From an uncultured Eubacteriales bacterium (lineage in GTDB: Bacteria > Bacillota > Clostridia > Saccharofermentanales > Fastidiosipilaceae), in contig CABKML010000017.1 of assembly GCA_902373515.1 (NCBI GenBank), positions 1 to 35,140 on the forward strand: 35,140 bases of DNA. Direction: 5' to 3'. Made by a program: the position numbers and the translations under genes. Positions 17,025 through 25,390 of the stretch are shown here, in pieces. Position 1 is the first letter of the stretch. Every line of letters begins with the position of its first letter. Below the pieces are notes generated by a model, which saw only the letters and a list, made by a program, of their open reading frames with translations, searched no databases and was not told the DNA's origin.

Positions 17025-19712
17025 TTAACCTAATTCGACTATTCGGGCATTAACTGCTGTTAATTTTTGACAAACAACAGTTAATTTAGCGCGTTCGTTC
17101 TCTACTACCTTTGCCGGAGCTTTGTTAACAAACTCACTGTTGGCCAACTTATTTTCCAGACGCTGCTTTTCCTTTTCCAGCTGCTCCCGTTCGGTCGCCA
17201 AGCGTTGTTTCTCTTCCTCCAGATCAATTAATTCACTTAAAGGAATATAAATATGAGTTTGCGGTAAGACTATAGTAACTGCCAACTTCGGTGCCTGACT
17301 TTGTGAACTTAAGAATTCAATAGAACTGACGCCGCATAATCTTTCAAAATAAGGCACGGCTGCGTGCAATAATTGAGAAATATGTTCATTATCGGTATAA
17401 GCGGAAACCTTGAAACGTAAGGAAGGTTTCAACTTCTTCTCAGCTCTGAGATTACGAATTTCACGAATGCCCTGAATCAGCATATTCATATCGGCAACTG
17501 CCGTTTCAGCATTCAATGTTTCAATTGCTTGCGGCCAGGATTCCAACATAATGGTTTCGCCGTGGTTAGGTAAATATTGATAAATTTCCTCAGTCACGAA
17601 AGGCATAAACGGATGTAAAAGACGAACAACTGATTCTAAAACATAACGTAAACACTGCAAAGCTGTCTGATGACTGCTGTCGGCAGTATCAAACAAACGT
17701 GATTTCACAATTTCAACATACCAATCACAATACTCATTCCAGAAGAAAGAATAAATATTATCCAACGCCGTCCCGATTTCATAATTGCAGAAATTATTGT
17801 TGACATTATCTATTAAACTGTTAACACGTTGTAAGATCCAACGATCTTCTAACTTCAAAGCCGGAGAAGCAAGCAAATTTTGCAAATCCGCTTGTGTCGG
17901 ATAAGTAGAAGCAGCATCCAGATGGCCTAAAATAAATCTGAGAGCATTCCACAGTTTGTTGATAAAAGCACGTGCCGTTTCCAATTTTTCTTTGGAATAA
18001 CGCTGATCATTACCTGACGCTGTCCCGGAAACGATAGCATAACGTAAAGCGTCGGCTCCGTACTCATCAATTATCTTCAAAGGATCAACACCGTTATTCA
18101 AAGATTTACTCATCTTGATACCGTTGGCGTCACGCATCAATCCGTGTAACAGCACATGATGGAACGGTGCTTTACCCGTTAATTCCAAGCTTTGGAAAAT
18201 CATTCTGGCAACCCAGAAGAAAATAATATCATAGCCGGTAACCAAAATATCCGTCGGATAGAAGTAAGAAAATTCTTCTTTACTGCCGGGTGCACTGAAG
18301 TTGGGCCAACCGAAAACACCGAAGGGCCACAAAGCGGAGCTGAACCAAGTATCCAGAGTATCATTATCGCGGAGCAAATTTTTACTTTGACACTTGGAAC
18401 AAATTGTCGGCACGGTCAAAGAAACATTAATTTCCCCGCAATCCTGACAATACCACGCAGGTATCCTGTGCCCCCACCATAATTGTCTGGAAATGCACCA
18501 ATCCCGAATATTGTTCATCCAGTTATCATAAATTCCCTTAAAACGTGACGGTACAAAAGTGACATCTCCGTCTGCTGCCGCTTTTAAAGCTTTATCCGCC
18601 AAATCCTTCATTTTAACAAACCATTGTTCGGACAAGCGCGGTTCAATAGTTTTATGACAACGATAACAACTTCCTACATTATGTTTATAAGCTTCAATTT
18701 TGACTAAATTACCGCTTTTCTCCAAATCATCTACAATTCGGCGCCGAGCTTCGTCCCGATTCAAACCGGCGTAAATACCGCCGTTGCTATTTATGTTAGC
18801 TGAATCATCCATAATATTGATAACAGGCAAATTATGACGCAGACCCACTTCATAATCGTTCGGATCATGCGCCGGCGTGATTTTAACACAACCTGTACCG
18901 AATTCCTGTTCTACATAGTCGTCGGCAACTATCGGAATCCAACGATTGAGTAACGGTAAGCGACAACGCTTATTAACCAAATCGGAAAAACGGGCATCGG
19001 CAGGATTAACGGCAACAGCTGTATCACCTAATATAGTTTCCGGTCTGGTTGTCGCAACTGTAATATAACGCCCCGGCTCATTTTCGATTTCGTAGCGAAT
19101 ATACCATAAATTACCTTCCTGTTCGGAAAAATTAACTTCAGCATCGGAGATAGATGTACGACAATTAGGACACCAGTTAATAATCCGCTTGCCACGATAA
19201 ATATAACCTTTTTCGTAATATTTAACGAAAACAGCTAAAACAGCTTGAGAAAAGCCCTCATCCATCGTAAAACGGCAACGATCCCAATCGCAGGAGCTGC
19301 CTAAATAGCGTAATTGCTCTATAATTCTGCCGGCATATTTTTCTTTCCAGGCATAAGCACGCTTCATATAAGCATCATAACCGATATCCTGTTTAGTCAA
19401 ACCTTCACTGCGCAATTGCTCAACTATTTTAGCTTCCGTCGCAATTGCTGCATGGTCAACACCCGGAATCCACAGAGCCTCTTCTCCCAACATCCGATGA
19501 TAACGAATAAAAGCATCCTGGAAGGTATTATCCAAAGCATGACCGATATGTAACTGTGAAGTTATATTAGGCGGCGGCATTACAATCGTAAACGATTTTT
19601 TCGCAGGATTAACATGTGCCTTAAAATAGCCGTTCTGTTCCCATCTTTGATAAATTTCACGTTCTCTTTCCTTCGGCTCGAAATGTTTCGGCATTTCCTC
19701 AAAGTTCGGCAT
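17025..19712 (-). CDS. valS: Valyl-tRNA synthetase
   Basis: Charges tRNA-Val with valine. The class I signatures are HIGH in PPPNITSQLHIGHALDN (about residues 39-55) and KMSKS in NGIKMSKSLNNGVDP. Between them is the editing domain (VATTRPETILGDTAVAV) and a zinc-finger-like segment with CQDC and CSKC pairs near 410-435. The C-terminus is the coiled-coil tRNA-binding arm, rich in Glu, Lys and Arg (LIDLEEEKQRLATEREQLEK). The frame runs 11 codons further upstream, but GGGAG precedes ATG 19712 and this start removes the overlap with the small membrane gene; 895 residues is a normal length. No T-box leader is visible, although one is common for valS in Firmicutes; the upstream sequence is a 95-codon gene and a tRNA-Gln. 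Confidence 0.96.
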   Translation of the reverse strand: MPNFEEMPKHFEPKEREREIYQRWEQNGYFKAHVNPAKKSFTIVMPPPNITSQLHIGHALDNTFQDAFIRYHRMLGEEALWIPGVDHAAIATEAKIVEQLRSEGLTKQDIGYDAYMKRAYAWKEKYAGRIIEQLRYLGSSCDWDRCRFTMDEGFSQAVLAVFVKYYEKGYIYRGKRIINWCPNCRTSISDAEVNFSEQEGNLWYIRYEIENEPGRYITVATTRPETILGDTAVAVNPADARFSDLVNKRCRLPLLNRWIPIVADDYVEQEFGTGCVKITPAHDPNDYEVGLRHNLPVINIMDDSANINSNGGIYAGLNRDEARRRIVDDLEKSGNLVKIEAYKHNVGSCYRCHKTIEPRLSEQWFVKMKDLADKALKAAADGDVTFVPSRFKGIYDNWMNNIRDWCISRQLWWGHRIPAWYCQDCGEINVSLTVPTICSKCQSKNLLRDNDTLDTWFSSALWPFGVFGWPNFSAPGSKEEFSYFYPTDILVTGYDIIFFWVARMIFQSLELTGKAPFHHVLLHGLMRDANGIKMSKSLNNGVDPLKIIDEYGADALRYAIVSGTASGNDQRYSKEKLETARAFINKLWNALRFILGHLDAASTYPTQADLQNLLASPALKLEDRWILQRVNSLIDNVNNNFCNYEIGTALDNIYSFFWNEYCDWYVEIVKSRLFDTADSSHQTALQCLRYVLESVVRLLHPFMPFVTEEIYQYLPNHGETIMLESWPQAIETLNAETAVADMNMLIQGIREIRNLRAEKKLKPSLRFKVSAYTDNEHISQLLHAAVPYFERLCGVSSIEFLSSQSQAPKLAVTIVLPQTHIYIPLSELIDLEEEKQRLATEREQLEKEKQRLENKLANSEFVNKAPAKVVENERAKLTVVCQKLTAVNARIVELG

Positions 19713-19728
19713 TTTCAACTCTCCCATC

Positions 19729-20016
19729 TTAAATTTGATACACATAGTGCAAAATTAAAAAGAAAATCCAACTGACAGCACCGGTTGCAGCTGCAAAAAG
19801 TAACAAATTTCTCTTTAATTTCAAATCCAATATCAATTTCTCGTAATATTCTTTTTTTTCAGCATCCAAAGCGGCCAAGCGTTGGCTTTCCCGACTGTTC
19901 AACTTAAACTGCAAGTGAAAATGCTTACGTATATACCCTGCAAAATAAACACATAACATGGAAATCAAGCATATAGCTAATAAAATGTATGCCAAAACTT
20001 TTAAAATGATAACCAT
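19729..20016 (-). CDS. Small hypothetical membrane protein
   Basis: A 95-residue protein of no recognised family. Two hydrophobic helices, at about residues 4-27 and 70-92, flank a charged middle section (HFHLQFKLNSRESQRLAALDAEKKEYYEKLILDLK split over about 32-66) that is likely a cytoplasmic or external amphipathic helix. The start ATG 20016 has AGAGGT five bases upstream, so it is translated well. It lies between the tRNA-Gln terminator and valS, 16 bases before valS, and appears to be co-transcribed with it. Function unknown. Confidence 0.7.
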   Translation of the reverse strand: MVIILKVLAYILLAICLISMLCVYFAGYIRKHFHLQFKLNSRESQRLAALDAEKKEYYEKLILDLKLKRNLLLFAAATGAVSWIFFLILHYVYQI

Positions 20017-20035
20017 ATTTACCTCTTTCTTATAA

Positions 20036-20065
20036 TAAAAAAAGGTTCAACTTGCGGTTGAACCT
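20036..20065 (-). terminator. Intrinsic terminator of tRNA-Gln
   Basis: A perfect 9-bp stem AGGTTCAAC/GTTGAACCT (20043-20051 with 20057-20065), 5-base loop, then seven or more T on the minus strand. The next start codon is 19 bases further on. Confidence 0.9.
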
Positions 20066-20074
20066 CTTTGTACA

Positions 20075-20146
20075 CTGCCGAAGAAGGATTCGAACCCTCA
20101 CATACTGCTCCAGAGGCAGCTGTGCTACCTTTACACCATTCGGCAA
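20075..20146 (-). tRNA. tRNA-Gln (anticodon CTG)
   Basis: A 72-base cloverleaf: acceptor TGCCGAA with TTCGGCA, discriminator G, D-stem GTGT/GCAC, anticodon stem GCTGC/GCAGT around loop CTCTGGA, giving anticodon CTG (glutamine), and T-arm GAGGG-TTCGAAT-CCTTC. The U1-A72 end pair and G73 are typical of tRNA-Gln. CCA is not encoded. Confidence 0.95.
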
Positions 20147-20158
20147 TCGACACAAAAG

Positions 20159-20187
20159 ATATTATCTTTTATTCGACTGTTTGTCAA
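20159..20187 (-). promoter_or_regulatory. Sigma-A-type promoter of tRNA-Gln
   Basis: On the minus strand TTGACA (20182-20187), a 17-base spacer and TAATAT (20159-20164). The -10 lies inside the palindrome AAAAGATAATATCTTTT. Confidence 0.86.
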
Positions 20188-20248
20188 GTGTTTTAACTAA
20201 AATTGTCAAAAAATTTCAGTAAATCCTTGCCGCACAAAAATATGATGC

Positions 20249-20686
20249 TTACGCTACCGCTTGCGCGAAACGTTTTCCCAAATCACGGCATTTAGCCAAA
20301 TCCTCTTCTTCAGGATCATCAAAAGCAATTAAACCGTGACCGTCAAAAAGATCAACGTTGTTATCCAGACATGTCTGAGACCATGTATCCATCCATTCCC
20401 CTTCCGCCCAGGAGTAGGAACCGAAAAGAGCAACTTTTTTACCTGCCAGGCTCGGCAACAGTTCTTCAAAGAAAGGAGCAAATTCGCTCTCTTCCAATTC
20501 TTCATTTCCCATTGCCGGGCAACCGAGAATAATATATGGCAAATCTTTGCATTCATCAGCTGTCGTATCAGCTACATTAACTACTTCAGCAACGGAACCT
20601 GCAGATTCAATACCTTCAGCTATAGCCTCAGCCATAGTTTCAGTATTACCGGTACCTGTCCAAAACACGATTTTTATATTAGCCAT
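20249..20686 (-). CDS. Short-chain flavodoxin
   Basis: FMN-binding electron carrier of 145 residues, expected to replace ferredoxin in low-potential electron transfer in the cytoplasm. The phosphate-binding loop is WTGTGNTETMA (residues 9-19), close to the WSGTGNTE form of clostridial flavodoxins. The later loops that flank the flavin are LGCPAMGNEELEE and FGSYSWAEGEWMD. The protein is strongly acidic, as expected. The start ATG 20686 has GGAGGT eight bases upstream. It follows the tRNA-Pro terminator by 54 bases, and I see no clear separate promoter. No obvious terminator follows it; the next element is the tRNA-Gln promoter. Confidence 0.95.
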   Translation of the reverse strand: MANIKIVFWTGTGNTETMAEAIAEGIESAGSVAEVVNVADTTADECKDLPYIILGCPAMGNEELEESEFAPFFEELLPSLAGKKVALFGSYSWAEGEWMDTWSQTCLDNNVDLFDGHGLIAFDDPEEEDLAKCRDLGKRFAQAVA

Positions 20687-20740
20687 TTTAATAAACCTCC
20701 GATATTAAAGCGATATTCCAAAGTCTTATAAACTTAATGC

Positions 20741-20770
20741 AAAAATAGCGCCAACACAAAGCCGGCGCTA
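20741..20770 (-). terminator. Intrinsic terminator of tRNA-Pro
   Basis: Arms TAGCGCC (20746-20752) and GGCGCTA (20764-20770) form a 7-bp GC-rich stem with an 11-base loop, followed by five T on the minus strand. It starts three bases after the tRNA. Confidence 0.82.
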
Positions 20771-20772
20771 AA

Positions 20773-20846
20773 TCGGAGTGACAAGACTTGAACTTGCGAC
20801 CTCGTGCACCCCAAGCACGCACTCTAGCCACCTGAGCTACACCCCG
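20773..20846 (-). tRNA. tRNA-Pro (anticodon GGG)
   Basis: A 74-base cloverleaf: acceptor CGGGGTG with CACTCCG, discriminator A, D-stem GCTC/GAGT, anticodon stem CGTGC/GCACG around TTGGGGT, giving anticodon GGG (proline), and T-arm GCAAG-TTCAAGT-CTTGT. CCA is not encoded. Confidence 0.95.
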
Positions 20847-20855
20847 TACTGCATA

Positions 20856-20884
20856 ATTTTACTAAAAAAAACTGCTTTTGACAA
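20856..20884 (-). promoter_or_regulatory. Sigma-A-type promoter of tRNA-Pro
   Basis: On the minus strand TTGTCA (20879-20884), a 17-base spacer and TAAAAT (20856-20861), ten bases before the mature tRNA 5' end. Confidence 0.78.
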
Positions 20885-20901
20885 TCCTCATATTAAATAA
20901 A

Positions 20902-21612
20902 TTAAATCAAGGCAGCAGCAGCTTCATCCAACAAAAGTATAACGCAGGAATGCAATTGTAAAAATGACGCCGGACAGGAAGGATCAATTTGTCCGCGTAC
21001 CAAGTTGGCAACGGCCGGAGCTTTATCTTTGCCGTAAGCAGGCAAAATAATCATATGCGCACGCATCAAAGTTCCCATACCCATTGTCAGACCAGGTATT
21101 TGTTCTATAGCCGGATTAATTGTCGGTTGAATACTCGAATTGCGCAAAGCCTTAGTAAAATGACAATCGTTCAGTATATACGGTGCCGGCTGATTTAACA
21201 GTATGCTTCCATCATCAGCAACAGTAATAATTGCCAAATCAAGCGAACCTGATTCCTGTATTTTTTGTTCATAATCAGCTGCTGCACGAATAAAATCGTT
21301 TTCCCGGTAAGCAAAATTATAAAAATTTTCCTGCGGACAATCAGTTTGTCTTAAAAAGTCGGCCTGCAATAATTCTCCTTGCGATTTTTCCGGCTCTATT
21401 TGACAATACTCAACGGCATTGAAAAATTTCGTGTCATGCAAAGCCAACGAACCGGCTTTATATAAAGCTAATAATTTTTGATAAGTTGACTGTAAATCTT
21501 CAGCTTTTTCCAAGGCTATCAAGGCATCGGGTTTGGCTAAAACCTGTGCACAAACCATCATTGCAGCAGCCAAAGAAGCGGCATCTTCATTATTAAAAAC
21601 ATGAACTTTCAT
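20902..21612 (-). CDS. NagB-like protein with degraded active site
   Basis: A 236-residue homologue of glucosamine-6-phosphate deaminase, recognisable along most of its length, especially GLTMGMGTLMRA (174-185), the GKDKAPAVANLVRG segment with K197 and the SFLQLHSC segment near 216-223. Yet key residues differ from E. coli NagB. The MDEY motif is AVEY (D72 to V67), DGHIAFNE is DGSILLNQ (H143 to S136, E148 to Q141), and the phosphate loop around TGGTP is replaced by EKAEDLQ. Only the Asp equivalent to D141 (D134) is kept. It is unlikely to be a normal deaminase; a regulatory pseudoenzyme or altered function is possible. The frame is intact with a good site (GAGGT) before ATG 21612, eight bases after mutS2. 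It is the last gene of the pgm-to-mutS2 run. Confidence 0.82.
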   Translation of the reverse strand: MKVHVFNNEDAASLAAAMMVCAQVLAKPDALIALEKAEDLQSTYQKLLALYKAGSLALHDTKFFNAVEYCQIEPEKSQGELLQADFLRQTDCPQENFYNFAYRENDFIRAAADYEQKIQESGSLDLAIITVADDGSILLNQPAPYILNDCHFTKALRNSSIQPTINPAIEQIPGLTMGMGTLMRAHMIILPAYGKDKAPAVANLVRGQIDPSCPASFLQLHSCVILLLDEAAAALI

Positions 21613-21620
21613 TATTTACC

Positions 21621-24194
21621 TCATTTTAACGTCAATATACTGACACCCGTATCTCCTTCACCGAATTCACCCAAGCGACAGGCTTTAATTCTTTTGTCAT
21701 TACGAGCAAAATTTTCCACCATTTTTCTTAATATTCCGGAACCTTTACCGTGTACAATCCGGACACTGTCCACACCGCTCAAAACGGCCTGATCAATATA
21801 CTGCGACAGTAATATTTCAGCATCGTTGTAACGCTGCCCGATGATATTCAGTTCCGACGGTAAACTTCGAGCTGTTTGAGATATTAATTTATGGTAACTC
21901 TTTTCTTTATTTTTTGCTTTAATTGCATATTTACTCTTTAAGTCTTTATCAGCAGAAGAATCTTCATCCGCATAATCCGAATTGCTTAATAATATCAAAC
22001 CGACAACAGGTACTTTTATCTGTAAATTTTTATTTTTCAGAACAACTTCTTGTTTACTAAAATCAACACTGACAGCCTGTCCCTGCAGATGCAACTTAGG
22101 TGCTTTATAGTAAGCATTCAGAACAATATCGGCAGCGTTATTTATCACCTTATTCGTATCTGAAGCTGAAAACAGTTCATTAATTGTCTGCTGATGGATT
22201 TCACCTTGTAAATTATGTAATTCGGTTTTAACTTCTTTCCGCAACAATGTACCCAATTCCAAATTGTCGGGTAAAGAAGACACATTTTTATTTTGACTTT
22301 TATATTTAACGGCAAAATCTTTCAATTCCGCCAATAAACTGTCAACTTCAGCTAATTTCTGTTTGTATTCTCTTTGATTTTCCTGTAACAAAGTTGATTT
22401 CAACTTTTCCCGTTCTGTCTGAATCTTTTCCTTTTCTCTTTGTGCCTGCAACTTATATATTTCGGCATCACGTAGTTTATCATGCAATTCTGCTTGCAAC
22501 TTTTTAACTTGACCGTTTTCTTTTTCAACATTGCTCAAAGCTTCAGCAAAATTCACATCCGCAGTAGAAAGATATTTTTTAGCTGAATTAATTATTTCAG
22601 GGGCCAAACCTAAATTGCGCGCAATCGTAAAAGCATTGGAAACACCTGCCGCTCCCAAAAGCAGACGATATGTCGGCTGCATGGTCTGTGAATCGAATTC
22701 ACAAGCGGCATTCAGAACATGTTCAGTATTCAAAGCATAAATTTTTAATTCCCGATAATGAGTGGAAGCAAAAGTCATAGCTTGTTTTTGCAGAAAGCTC
22801 TCCAAAATTGCCCGTGCTAAAGCGGCGCCTTCCGAAGGATCAGTCCCGGAGCCCAATTCATCCAGCAAAACTAAGCTGTCGCTGTCCGCTTTATGTAAAA
22901 TCGTAATAATATTGCGCATATGAGCTGAAAATGTCGATAAGTTCAATTTAACCGACTGCTCATCACCGATATCGACAAATATATGCTGATAAAAAGGAAA
23001 AGTAGAACCGCTGTTAACCGGAACTGCTAGACCGCTTTGGGCCATAACCTGCAACAAGGCTATAGTTTTCAAACATACGGTTTTACCTCCGGTATTAGGA
23101 CCTGTAATTAACAATTGTCTGATATCTGCACTTAAAGTCAGATCCAAAGGTACAACCTTGGTTTTATCCAATAAAGGATGACGCGCTTTAAGCAAATGTA
23201 AATCAGCCTGCGGCAAAAAATTGATTGTTTCCGCCTGCATTGTTTTGGCCAGCTTCCCCTTAGCAAAGGAAAAATCAAGCAATTTTATCATGTTCAGAGA
23301 TAACTTGAGTTCGGGAATTAAAGATTTAACTTGTAAACTCAAATTCAACAATATTCTTTGAACTTCTTTAGCTTCCGCCAATTGCAATTCCCTTATTGTA
23401 TTGTTAAGTTCAACAACAGCCATAGGCTCAATAAATAAAGTCTGCTCACTGGCTGAACTGTCATGAACCAGACCGGGAACTTGCTGTTTATAAGAAGCTT
23501 TTACCGGTACAACGAAGCGATTGTTACGTTGCGTTATGACGTTATCCTGTAAAGCGATGTTGTTACTTTTGATTATTTTTTCTAAAGTTAATCTGACTTT
23601 ATTTTGCTGTTCCTGAATTTTTTGCCTTAAATTCGCCAATTCTTTACTGGCATTATCCTGCAAATTATCTTCATCCAGAATACAACGATCCAATTCTTTC
23701 AGCAAAATCGGCATTTGCGGTAAAGTAGCCAACAACAAAGTTAAAGCGTTCAGCGTACTTGGCAAATTTAAAAATTCGGCACATTGCAAAACATTCTTCG
23801 CATCCCTGAAGTAATCGGCAAATTGCGGAATCAAAGGATTAAGGGACAAATCTTCAGCTAAAGCCGGTTGAATATAATCCTGTAATCGGTGTAATGCGCG
23901 CAAAAAAACCGCTACCTGTAATAATTCCGCACAACTGAGTGCGGCATCCAAAGAAACGCGCTTGAGATAAGGTTCCAGATTGGAAAGACCATATAAGGGT
24001 GCCTCGCCCCATTTATTAATCAGAGACAAGGCATCACCTGTTAAACGTTGAGCAAAATTCGCTTTTTCTCTTTCTCCCAGAGGACGAATTTGTAAGGCAA
24101 ATCGCCTGTTATCAGGATAATGACAAAATTCAGCGAGATCGGCCAATATTTTGGGAAATTCCAATATTTCCAAAGCATGTTCACTAATAACCAC
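21621..24194 (-). CDS. mutS2: Endonuclease MutS2
   Basis: MutS-related ATPase and nuclease, known in other bacteria to limit recombination or to act on collided ribosomes. The 857-residue product lacks the N-terminal mismatch-reading domain of MutS1. It has Walker A GPNTGGKT near residue 368, Walker B LVLLDELGSGTDPSEGA near 435, a long Lys/Glu/Gln-rich coiled coil at about 540-640, and a C-terminal Smr nuclease domain with LNIIGQRYNDAE, VRIVHGKGSGILR and LGEFGEGDTGVSILTL. The usual LDLRG/LDVRG motif of Smr reads LNIIGQ here. The start is GTG 24194, with an AGGT six bases upstream. It lies 14 bases after pfkA. Confidence 0.95.
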   Translation of the reverse strand: MVISEHALEILEFPKILADLAEFCHYPDNRRFALQIRPLGEREKANFAQRLTGDALSLINKWGEAPLYGLSNLEPYLKRVSLDAALSCAELLQVAVFLRALHRLQDYIQPALAEDLSLNPLIPQFADYFRDAKNVLQCAEFLNLPSTLNALTLLLATLPQMPILLKELDRCILDEDNLQDNASKELANLRQKIQEQQNKVRLTLEKIIKSNNIALQDNVITQRNNRFVVPVKASYKQQVPGLVHDSSASEQTLFIEPMAVVELNNTIRELQLAEAKEVQRILLNLSLQVKSLIPELKLSLNMIKLLDFSFAKGKLAKTMQAETINFLPQADLHLLKARHPLLDKTKVVPLDLTLSADIRQLLITGPNTGGKTVCLKTIALLQVMAQSGLAVPVNSGSTFPFYQHIFVDIGDEQSVKLNLSTFSAHMRNIITILHKADSDSLVLLDELGSGTDPSEGAALARAILESFLQKQAMTFASTHYRELKIYALNTEHVLNAACEFDSQTMQPTYRLLLGAAGVSNAFTIARNLGLAPEIINSAKKYLSTADVNFAEALSNVEKENGQVKKLQAELHDKLRDAEIYKLQAQREKEKIQTEREKLKSTLLQENQREYKQKLAEVDSLLAELKDFAVKYKSQNKNVSSLPDNLELGTLLRKEVKTELHNLQGEIHQQTINELFSASDTNKVINNAADIVLNAYYKAPKLHLQGQAVSVDFSKQEVVLKNKNLQIKVPVVGLILLSNSDYADEDSSADKDLKSKYAIKAKNKEKSYHKLISQTARSLPSELNIIGQRYNDAEILLSQYIDQAVLSGVDSVRIVHGKGSGILRKMVENFARNDKRIKACRLGEFGEGDTGVSILTLK

Positions 24195-24208
24195 GATTTA
24201 CCTGCCGA

Positions 24209-25339
24209 TTAAAACGCAATGATCTTAGCGCCCAAGATTTCATCACGGGCAATAGATTTTTTCATATTCAGAGCTTCATCAATATCCAGGTCGACGCACT
24301 TACCGCCACGCTCGGCAATAATACGATTTAAACGACCTTCATTGACACACTCGACAGCTTTCATACCCATGAAGCAGGCTGTCTGTCTGTCTCTTATAGA
24401 CGGTGAACCGCCGCGTTGTAAGTGACCGAGAATTGTTGCTCTTGATTCAATACCGGTAATTTCTTCGATTCGTTTGGCAATTTGGACGGAATTTCCTACA
24501 CCTTCGGCAACTACTACCACATAGTGATTTTTCCCCATATTGCGGCATTCCAAAATAACCTTAATGACATCACGATCAAAATCGGTTTCTATTTCAGGTA
24601 AAAGAATAACTTCCGCACCGCTGCTCATACCGACATTCAACGCCAAATATCCGGCTTCTCTGCCCATAACCTCAATAACCGAGCAACGCTCATGTGAAGA
24701 TGCCGTATCACGAATTTTATCGATGCACTCCATAGCAGTATTCATAGCTGTATCATAACCGATAGTATATTCGGTTGAAGCAACATCGTTATCGATAGTT
24801 CCGGGAATACCTATTACAGGCAAACCGACATGAGCCAACTTTTGGGCACCTTTAAATGAACCGTCGCCGCCGATAACCACCAATACATCGATTCCGAAAA
24901 CTTTGGCCATTCTGGCAGCAGATTTTATGCCTTCTTCTGTCGGGAAAGTTTTGGAACGCGCCGTCATCAGGAATGTACCGCCGCGCGACAGAATACCGGA
25001 AACTTTACCGGCTGTCAGTTCGTTAATTTCTCCTCTTAACAATCCGTGATAACCGCGGTTGACACCGACCATACGATAGCCGTAATATCTACCGGCACGG
25101 ACAACTGCACGAATACATGCGTTCATACCCGGCGCATCGCCGCCGCTTGTCAAAACACCGATTGTCCGGACTTGTTTATTAGGAGTATCACCATCTTTAT
25201 GATGATGACGATGTAAATCGGTCAACCAACCTGATAACGGTGGGACTTTCAATTCTTCCGCCGAATCGTTGTTTGTTTTTGTGTTTGTTGTTGCCGGTGT
25301 TACTGCAGCCGGCGTAGATAAATTTGAGGTATTATTCAT
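24209..25339 (-). CDS. pfkA: ATP-dependent 6-phosphofructokinase with N-terminal extension
   Basis: Phosphorylates fructose-6-phosphate to the 1,6-bisphosphate, the committed step of glycolysis. The core has GVLTSGGDAPGMN (61-73), GGDGS (157-161; Gly in GGDGS points to ATP rather than pyrophosphate as donor), the catalytic PGTIDND (D183), MGREAGYLAL and the LGHLQRGG substrate motif. The first 56 or so residues are absent from ordinary PfkA: a Thr/Asn/Ser/Ala-rich stretch, then a VPPLSGWLTDLHRHHH segment. The chosen start is ATG 25339 after GGGGAG/GGAG; an upstream ATG at 25366 has no ribosome site. An extended -10 promoter overlaps the stop of the upstream transporter gene. Confidence 0.95.
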   Translation of the reverse strand: MNNTSNLSTPAAVTPATTNTKTNNDSAEELKVPPLSGWLTDLHRHHHKDGDTPNKQVRTIGVLTSGGDAPGMNACIRAVVRAGRYYGYRMVGVNRGYHGLLRGEINELTAGKVSGILSRGGTFLMTARSKTFPTEEGIKSAARMAKVFGIDVLVVIGGDGSFKGAQKLAHVGLPVIGIPGTIDNDVASTEYTIGYDTAMNTAMECIDKIRDTASSHERCSVIEVMGREAGYLALNVGMSSGAEVILLPEIETDFDRDVIKVILECRNMGKNHYVVVVAEGVGNSVQIAKRIEEITGIESRATILGHLQRGGSPSIRDRQTACFMGMKAVECVNEGRLNRIIAERGGKCVDLDIDEALNMKKSIARDEILGAKIIAF

Positions 25340-25381
25340 ATGCTCCCCACTCCAATCGTTAAGCATCTAGCAATTGAGATA

Positions 25382-25390
25382 ATTATACCA
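25382..25390 (-). promoter_or_regulatory. Possible internal promoter of pfkA
   Basis: On the minus strand TGGTATAAT: a perfect TATAAT (25382-25387) with an extended -10 TG (25389-25390), about 42 bases before the pfkA start. The -35 region (TTATCC at 17 bases) is poor. Confidence 0.5.

Noticed and set aside
18192..18482. 96-codon open frame on the plus strand
   Set aside because: It is antisense to the catalytic part of valS and has no ribosome site or independent support.
20147..20187. Spo0A-box-like sequences (AGTCGAA, TGTCGAT) in the tRNA-Gln promoter
   Set aside because: Each has a mismatch to TGTCGAA, and such near matches are expected by chance in AT-rich DNA.
20336..20731. 131-codon open frame on the plus strand
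   Set aside because: It lies opposite the flavodoxin gene, has no ribosome site, and its product resembles no known protein.
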